A DNA stretch of 64,000 nt from NCBI GenBank assembly GCA_963682055.1, contig OY821747.1, forward strand, positions 16,666,258-16,730,257. The letters run 5' to 3'. Made by a program: the position numbers and the translations under genes. Position 1 is the first letter of the stretch; every line of letters begins with the position of its first letter. Shown here in pieces: positions 60,701-64,000 of the stretch. This DNA is from Primula veris (lineage: Eukaryota > Streptophyta > Magnoliopsida > Ericales > Primulaceae). The notes below the pieces were generated by a model. That model was not told where the DNA came from. It searched no databases and was given only the letters and a program-made list of their open reading frames with translations.

Positions 60701-61850
60701 TCTATCTTCTATATTCCCACAGTTAAGTTGGAAAATGAAATACTAGCGTAGTTATGACAACGTAATTCTAGTGGTTTTTACCATCTTCTATATCCATCTA
60801 TATAATCTTTTATCAATGTGATAACTTTATAGTTCGAGTAAAAACATCGAATTTTGTAATTTTATTGCTGATGATCTTTCTGGAAAAAGTATCTTGACGT
60901 CTCTATGTTCCTAGGCATATCCAAACATGTTTTGTATTTCGATATATATTCATGTTTTTGATATGTATCCAACATGAAGCCGAGCAAATCACACACAAGT
61001 ATTATCTGTTTGAGTATCTGGTGCACATTTGTGAGTTCTTGGAGGAGTCTGTACATTGTAGCTGTATACTGAACTTTTATTACTCCTAAAAGGTTGTATA
61101 TATACAGACCTCCAGCTGACAAGTGGAGAGTTGTTCAACCAAGTTTGCCAGTTTATTAATTTTCAAGTTCAATTGACGTTTTGATGTTTCTATGGGCCTT
61201 AGTATCAGAACTTACAGAGCCATTTCTTAAATCCAGTCAACTAAATAGCGTTTACCTTGTTTTGATGGACAGAGGGATGCAGCTACTGCTCCAAATGTTG
61301 GGGATAGAGTGCCTTATGTCATTGTGAAGGCTGCAAAAGGTGCCAAGGTAAAACAAATATTATAAAAAAATATTTTATGTTTATTCAGCGAGGCAGAAAT
61401 CCATTTCTGTTTGATGATACCAGGCCTATGAAAGGTCAGAAGATCCTATTTACGTGCTGGAAAACAACATACCTATAGACCCACAGTACTACCTTGAAAA
61501 TCAAATAAGCAAGGTTGGTAGACTTTATTTTATTTTGCAAGTTTTTGTGCTTATCCTTGGCTTTGGTTGATATTGAAATTTCTCATGCAGCCACTTCTAC
61601 GGATTTTTGAGCCGATTATGAAAAATGCTAGTAAGGAACTTCTTCATGGTAGTCACACGAGATCTATCTCTATCTCAACTCCTTCAAATAGTGGCATAAT
61701 GAAGTTTGCTAAGAAGCAACTTACTTGCATTGGATGCAAGGCCCTAATCAGGTCAGCTTAAATGCTACTCCCTCCTTCCTATAACAATAGCGCAATTTTC
61801 TTTTTAGCCTTGTTATTCCTTTTATGAGCTTATTTATTAGCTTTGTAATC

Positions 61851-61889
<39 letters not shown>

Positions 61890-64000
61890 ATAAAAAAACA
61901 CATTATGTTTAGACATCAATCACAACCCTCCATTTACTTTTAATGGTCAAGATTAGTTCATCTAATAACAAGAATAAACACTAAAATTCCTTTCTTTTTT
62001 TCCTGGAATCTTTCTTTCTCACATCTGTGTTCTTCACGGAAATTCCTCTACTTTAATCCTTTCTTTTAGATTTTCTAAAATTCTCATTTAGGTTAACATA
62101 AAAATTCAAATCTCTGTTATTTAAGACTAATCCTCTTTAAGGGCTTCTGATTTGTTATTTTGTTGATACTAAGATCAAAAATTTATAATCTAGTATTTAA
62201 GCGTAAAGTAATGTTGGCCAATTTTTTAAATTATGACAGATTAATCTAAACTAGTTATCTCTGAATTATAATGTTGATTTGTATTGGGATGAGCCGATGT
62301 ACTAACCAGATTTCTTTTTTCTTTTCCTTGAAGTATGTACTAATCATTTTAAGTTGGGAGAAAATTTACGTAATATAATGTAACAATAATAATTCACATA
62401 AATAACCCCTATTGTGTATTACTTTACCTATGAAACTTTTTAAGTTATGGCTTCAGGTTGTTATTTGTTTACAAAAAAAGGTGGGGAGAGAGTGTTTATT
62501 CTTGTTATTAGATGAACTAATCTTGACCATTAAAGTAAAGTAAATGGAGGGTTGTGATTGATGTGTAAACATAATGTGTTTGTTTATGTGTGTATGGATC
62601 ATTCCGCTTTATATGTATATATATATTTCATGGGGTATACGATCATTAAATACTAAGGTAGGGGCAAATGTGAAAAACTATATTTTCTACTACATTAAGG
62701 AATTTTCTTAAAGCAAGTGAAATACCTAAGTGAACTATTATTATGGGACGGAGGGCGTAAATAATTCATTTTCTTTGAACTTGATTTGGTATTTATAAGT
62801 ATCTTTCTCTATTTTTATTTTTGTTCGTAAGTCTGAATCTTTATATATGGGTTGTTTTGAGGTTGGGAAGGAAACGACAGAGGGGCTCAAGTAATTATAT
62901 AGTTAGGTCAAATGAATCATGTCAAACCATATTGCATCTAGGTATTTGGATCACAGCCATTTTGCATTTAAGTCCATTCATTTTGCACTCTCTCTGACTC
63001 GTCTCTCACACAGATACACGCACACACATTTCGCCTGCTATGTTGATCTCCTTTAAACAAGTTTCTTGTTCAAGACTGTCCGGTTTCGTTTCAATTTACT
63101 AGTTCTTTTGGTTGCTAAATCTTCTTAAGATGGATACAGATTTCATATTTTTTTTATGCCCACAAGGCCACAAATCTATATCTATCATATATTTTTTTTC
63201 AAACTCGATCTTAGTTGGAGACTGAGACCTGTTTAACCTTCGAAGCAAAAACTGGTGGCAAATTAACTAGATATGACAGATGAGAAAGCCTACTTTAGCT
63301 GGTCATTAAAAAAAAAAATAAGAACGCATTTGTAAAGAGTCTCACAGGGTGACCCTTCCACGCTAAAGTAGAATATCATCAAAAAAAATTTGGGGACCGC
63401 TAGAACAAAGAATTTGCCCAACAAGTGCAAAGCTTTGTGTTTTCTTTTTTGGGGTGGGGATGGTATCTTACAACTGCACAAAAGTATACAATTTGTACTA
63501 AGGTTTATACAATTACGGGGGAAGTGGCCTTCAAAATCTCTATTTTAGGAACTTTTCTGGTTTGGATTTTGCAGAAGTTCCTTCATGTCATTGCCATGTA
63601 TTGTATTGTTACTACATGCTAGTTTCAGCTATTTTATTACTCTATTTTCTCTTTTATGTTCTCACATAGTTCTGCATTTAGATTACTCAATAACTGCTTA
63701 TTGTCTGCAACAGTGGTTCTGATAAAACGCTTTGTTCACACTGCAAAGGAAGAGAAGCTGAACTCTATTGCAAATCGGTTGCGAATGGTATGCCCAAATG
63801 ATAATCATTTTGTTTTTAAATTCAACTTTTGAATTAATAAAATGTGTCGTTGAAAAGAATTAAATTCTACCAAGCAACCAAGTTGTCTATTTTAGGTAAG
63901 CGAATTTAATAAACATGGTTTTACTGCAATTTCCGAATTAGAGAAGCTTTTTGGGAGGCTGTGGACGCAATGTCAAGAGTGTCAAGGATCTCTTCATCGG
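34423..64000 (+). CDS. POLD1: DNA polymerase delta catalytic subunit (29 exons, 3' end cut)
   Basis: Family B replicative polymerase with 3'-5' proofreading; nuclear, lagging-strand synthesis with PCNA. Exons from start codon: 34423-34734, 37979-38081, 38436-38542, 38652-38811, 40291-40486, 40599-40734, 41322-41459, 42343-42420, 42541-42632, 43273-43339, 43440-43511, 44502-44587, 45546-45665, 45743-45841, 46266-46373, 46524-46619, 46706-46771, 57391-57447, 57581-57668, 57870-57949, 58161-58274, 58800-58914, 58997-59169, 59489-59560, 61273-61347, 61424-61513, 61591-61751, 63714-63787, 63930-64000 (continues). Phases join throughout except exon 12. Motifs (residue numbers assume the missing base): Exo I 'FDIEC' D318/E320, Exo II 'YNICKFD', Exo III D517, motif A 'DFASLYPS' D606, motif B 'KISANSVYG', motif C 'YGDTDS' D759/D761; first Cys pairs of the C-terminal metal site at 1013/1016 and 1028/1031. 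About 1,069 codons, lacking only the last few tens. Lesions: one-base deficit in exon 12 and a lost acceptor at exon 29. Identity is certain; function of this copy is not. Confidence 0.95.
35189..35206. repeat. Poly-C run, C18
   Basis: Homopolymer of 18 C in POLD1 intron 1. Such runs are error-prone in assemblies. Confidence 0.9.
35369..36249. mobile_element. hAT element in POLD1 intron 1, 881 bp
   Basis: 8-bp TSD GTCATAAT at 35361-35368 and 36250-36257. Ends are TAAGGATGGCAATTTT and, inward from the right, TAGGGATGGCAATTGG. Subterminal GGGTCGGG/CCCGACCC blocks resemble those of the element at 26399-27257. It contains about three copies of an ~85-100-bp unit around 'aaatgggtaaaagtgcaa' (35455-35705). 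Non-coding. Confidence 0.85.
38934..40310 (+). repeat. Tandem duplication of intron 4 3' part plus start of exon 5
   Basis: Unit 1 (38934-39311, ~378 bp) and unit 2 (39312-39494 plus 40112-40310, ~382 bp, split by a hAT element) align throughout: 'aattggtaggacagcaaaat', 'agctgcttgtgtactaa', 'tgtgaagtttgattggttgg', 'ttttgctcgaaacatga'. Unit 2 ends in the genuine acceptor and exon 5 start. Unit 1 ends in a decoy, 'tgatag|GTATCCTTGATAGAGGCATA', covering about the first 25 nt of exon 5 and then a TAG stop. Confidence 0.88.
39495..40111. mobile_element. hAT element in POLD1 intron 4, 617 bp
   Basis: 8-bp TSD ATATACAC at 39487-39494 and 40112-40119. Terminal repeats are CTATGTAGCACGGATA (left) and CTATGTTGCACGGATA (right, inward). 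Many 'ggatacg/cgtatcc' subterminal words face each other. It inserted into unit 2 of the intron-4 duplication, so it is younger than that duplication. No ORF. Confidence 0.88.
40291..40486 (+). CDS. POLD1: POLD1 exon 5
   Basis: Acceptor TGACAG|GTATTC, donor TGTCT|GTATCC. Encodes '[17 protein letters not shown]' to 'IEFDCL', part of the N-terminal domain before the exonuclease. The donor lacks the usual AG before GT, but only this choice, together with exon 6 from 40599 (TATAG|TTATTC), restores 'CLYSELISH'. A decoy of its first bases lies at 39286-39310. Confidence 0.85.
40835..40863. repeat. Poly-C run, C29
   Basis: A 29-base C homopolymer in POLD1 intron 6. Confidence 0.92.
43512..44501 (+). 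other. POLD1 intron 11 with GC donor
   Basis: Exon 11 must end 'AATGAACAG' to keep 'HFLNEQ|KEDVHH', and the intron starts GCAAAT, not GT. The acceptor is normal (ACCACAG|AAAG). Rare GC-AG introns are spliced by the major spliceosome. The intron also holds CACTA MITE copy C. Confidence 0.8.
43852..44033 (+). mobile_element. CACTA-type MITE, copy C, in POLD1 intron 11
   Basis: Best-preserved copy of the family also seen at 7935-8109 and 15736-15919. It contains 'gatttaatgagagtcaaa', six or more 'tgtcac' words at near-regular spacing, and ends GTATTTTTTGTAGTG. TTG lies on both sides (43849-43851, 44034-44036), consistent with a 3-bp CACTA TSD, though the left end lacks the CACTA pentamer. Confidence 0.7.
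44502..44587 (+). CDS. POLD1: POLD1 exon 12, one base short (frameshift)
   Basis: Reads '[20 protein letters not shown]' and then should continue into 'RLAVYCLK' before exon 13 'DAYLPQRL'. The bases after 44561 are ACCGTCTGGCTGTC, one short of frame. The exon is 86 nt, where 87 is needed, and the current frame hits TGA at 44583-44585. The Exo III catalytic Asp is the first codon of exon 13. Either a real frameshift or a one-base assembly error; other splice choices do not rescue it. Confidence 0.85.
46266..46373 (+). CDS. POLD1: POLD1 exon 15, polymerase motif A
   Basis: 36 codons, with '[18 protein letters not shown]' intact. D606 coordinates catalytic metal, and the SLYPSI signature is fully conserved. 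Confidence 0.93.
46918..48766 (+). repeat. 5' LTR of the chromovirus
   Basis: Contains a GA-rich (AGA)n tract near 47254-47302, a 'ttggccgaggcctt' pair at 47737 and 47795, and three ~120-130-bp units at 47829-48183. Its last ~50 bp (from about 48,715) no longer match the 3' LTR. Confidence 0.93.
47829..48183 (+). repeat. Triplicated ~120-bp unit in the LTR
   Basis: Each unit runs from 'gcaatggtctatgtctctcc' through 'gacggccgaagggataggg' to 'ggcgtgagaggtcc'. Units contain short inverted words ('cctaccttacggaccggggtagg') able to form a stem. The same triplet is at 56317-56671. Confidence 0.88.
49424..49710 (+). repeat. CGATCGGTCG-rich array in the chromovirus leader
   Basis: 'aaaacgatcggtcg' occurs about a dozen times, mostly in pairs separated by 'ttttgtcc' and by a longer 'tttctgacctctctggaaga' spacer. 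It lies between the primer site and gag. Both strands give repetitive peptides that are artefacts. Confidence 0.9.
50032..51500 (+). CDS. Chromovirus Gag
   Basis: The frame is open from 50020; ATG at 50032 gives '[12 protein letters not shown]', a basic Arg/Gly-rich start. The retrotransposon Gag core runs from about '[15 protein letters not shown]' through '[14 protein letters not shown]' to '[15 protein letters not shown]'. Two knuckles follow: the first, '[14 protein letters not shown]', has Tyr in place of its second Cys; the second, '[14 protein letters not shown]', is intact. A Gly/Arg/Pro-rich linker leads into protease. Gag and Pol would be a single ORF in an intact copy; this one leaves frame at about 51,502. 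Confidence 0.92.
51470..51899 (+). pseudogene. Chromovirus aspartic protease, frameshifted in active site
   Basis: The expected DTGAS active site sits at about 51,497-51,510 but reads GATAGGGGGCTTCG, one base short, so the frame moves from Gag to that of 51546-51899 ('[19 protein letters not shown]', '[10 protein letters not shown]', the second protease signature). Another one-base loss near 51,850-51,860 shifts into the RT frame. Confidence 0.88.
52060..53266 (+). pseudogene. Chromovirus reverse transcriptase and RNase H
   Basis: RT: '[16 protein letters not shown]', '[20 protein letters not shown]', '[11 protein letters not shown]' and the catalytic 'FVDDILIYS' (near 52,490). RNase H: '[15 protein letters not shown]', '[13 protein letters not shown]' and '[11 protein letters not shown]' (52,930-53,130). 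Stops TGA 52055-52057 and TAG 52091-52093 lie at the start, and TGA 53264-53266 at the RNase H-integrase junction. The core itself is open for 367 codons. Confidence 0.94.
53291..54694 (+). pseudogene. Chromovirus integrase
   Basis: 467 open codons: an HHCC zinc-binding part ('[20 protein letters not shown]...CLTCQQVK'), the DDE core ('AMDFVTNLP', '[13 protein letters not shown]', '[19 protein letters not shown]') and a GPF/Y module ('[21 protein letters not shown]', '[12 protein letters not shown]'). A TAA at 54692-54694 separates it from the chromodomain. Confidence 0.94.
54695..54840 (+). pseudogene. Chromovirus chromodomain
   Basis: In the integrase frame after the stop: '[20 protein letters not shown]' followed by '[16 protein letters not shown]', the plant chromovirus C-terminal chromodomain that guides integration into heterochromatin. 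It ends at TAG 54837-54839. Confidence 0.9.
54840..55380 (+). other. Chromovirus 3' region with two polypurine/LTR-start motifs
   Basis: 'atttcgggacgaaattt' followed by a purine stretch and TTGTAACGCC occurs at 54851-54891. The same motif, 'atttcgggacgaaattc', then 'ttttaaggagggttag' and TTGTAACATCC, occurs at 55346-55390, where the true LTR begins. The ~490 bp between them have no ORF. Confidence 0.75.
55381..57229 (+). repeat. 3' LTR of the chromovirus
   Basis: Near-identical to 46918-48766. Differences include a ~15-bp insertion near 55,680, a longer (AGA)n tract, and a handful of transitions. The triplicated unit is at 56317-56671. Confidence 0.93.
57391..57668 (+). CDS. POLD1: POLD1 exons 18-19, polymerase motif B
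   Basis: 57391-57447 ('[19 protein letters not shown]') and 57581-57668 ('[30 protein letters not shown]'). Motif B spans the exon junction. They resume the frame exactly where exon 17 ('KRAKADLK') ended before the chromovirus-containing intron of 10.6 kb. Confidence 0.93.
57735..57776. repeat. Poly-G run, G42
   Basis: A 42-base G homopolymer after a (TG)n stretch in POLD1 intron 19. Extremely G-rich for this genome; length is unreliable. Confidence 0.9.
58161..58274 (+). CDS. POLD1: POLD1 exon 21, polymerase motif C
   Basis: 38 codons beginning '[15 protein letters not shown]'. D759 and D761 are the second catalytic acidic pair. The donor is ACAA|GTGCGT, so the residue before 'PIKLEFEK' is Gln. 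Confidence 0.93.
59260..59395 (-). mobile_element. Possible tRNA-derived SINE fragment in POLD1 intron 23
   Basis: The minus strand has an A-box-like 'tgtccaacatggttagaacc' and, ~30 nt on, a B-box-like 'gggtttgatcctc', then a ~40-nt tail ending in A/T-rich 'aaaaaataaaag'. The short direct word TAATGT lies on both sides. No known family was matched. Confidence 0.35.
59561..61272 (+). other. POLD1 intron 24, no features recognised
   Basis: 1.7-kb AT-rich intron. Open frames here (e.g. minus 60862-61122) have no recognisable domain. Confidence 0.5.
61770..62759. mobile_element. Stowaway-like element in POLD1 intron 27, ~990 bp
   Basis: Ends are CTCCCTCCTTCCTATAACAA and, inward from the right, CGCCCTCCGTCCCATAATAA, with TA on each side. 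It is larger than a typical Stowaway. Inside is a second, ~95-bp near-perfect inverted repeat (61890-61985 against 62488-62585) around 'caaccctccatttacttt', so the element probably holds a nested palindromic insertion. A (CA)n tract is at 61854-61883. Confidence 0.75.
63714..63787 (+). CDS. POLD1: POLD1 exon 28, first zinc-site cysteines
   Basis: Joins exon 27 across codon AG|T and reads '[25 protein letters not shown]', ending in phase 1 at AATG|GTATGC. With exon 27's 'CIGC' it supplies the first C-terminal cysteine module, which binds PCNA in yeast Pol3. Confidence 0.88.
63930..64000 (+). CDS. POLD1: POLD1 exon 29 (partial) with lost acceptor
   Basis: The conserved protein continues '[20 protein letters not shown]', which needs an acceptor just before 63930, but the genome reads ...ACTGCAA|TTTCC: A at 63929 where G is required. 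An AG 12 nt downstream (63940-63941) is in the right phase and would give '[11 protein letters not shown]', dropping four residues. The AG at 63893-63894 would shift frame and hit TAA. The exon runs past the window edge at the second Cys module. Confidence 0.82.

Noticed and set aside
63895..63930. Acceptor at 63893-63894 for POLD1 exon 29
   Set aside because: From the phase-1 donor at 63788 it gives an in-frame TAA within five codons.
1..64000. A new multi-gene system or gene cluster
   Set aside because: Apart from POLD1, a PME fragment and transposon genes, no set of neighbouring host genes exists to support one.

Overview
This is a piece of an AT-rich nuclear plant genome, most likely a eudicot. 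The evidence is an intron-rich plant-type POLD1 gene, a type I pectin methylesterase fragment, and plant transposable-element families (Ty1/copia, a Ty3/gypsy chromovirus, MULE, hAT, CACTA and Stowaway). There is no bacterial, organellar or CRISPR-like content.

Layout. 1-5400: intergenic sequence with a possible decayed coding scrap, small hAT and Mutator MITEs with clear target-site duplications (TSDs), and a large fold-back structure. 5416-7144 (minus): the first two exons of a PME51-like pectinesterase/pectinesterase inhibitor; its catalytic half is not in the window. 7935-8109: a CACTA-type MITE. 8396-15375 (minus): a heavily decayed copia element with ~200-bp LTRs. 15518-24157 (plus): a second copia element with ~950-bp LTRs, carrying a CACTA MITE in its left LTR and a 1,920-bp solo LTR in its reverse transcriptase. 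24950-27257: one Stowaway and two hAT elements. 28372-34208: a 5.8-kb MULE with long terminal inverted repeats (TIRs), a GRF zinc-finger ORF on plus and an internally deleted mudrA-like transposase on minus.

34423-64000 (plus): the catalytic subunit of DNA polymerase delta (POLD1), 29 exons in the window, about 1,069 codons, running off the right edge near its C-terminal Cys-rich module. All exonuclease and polymerase motifs can be read. Its introns hold two hAT elements, a CACTA MITE, a Stowaway-like element, a partial duplication of the exon 5 start, and a 10.3-kb Tekay-type chromovirus in intron 17.

Points to check first: (i) exon 12 is one base short just upstream of the Exo III motif; (ii) the expected acceptor of exon 29 reads AA instead of AG, with a possible in-frame rescue 12 nt downstream; (iii) intron 11 has a GC donor; (iv) a decoy copy of the exon 5 acceptor and first ~25 nt lies about 1 kb upstream of the real one; (v) the MULE ends about 215 bp before the POLD1 start codon. 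Either this copy is degrading, or the assembly has small errors; the C29 and G42 homopolymers nearby are warning signs. I did not find a new multi-gene system. The value of the window is in POLD1 integrity, nested transposon history and several element-structure oddities. All identities come from reading the sequence and remembered family features; no search was run.
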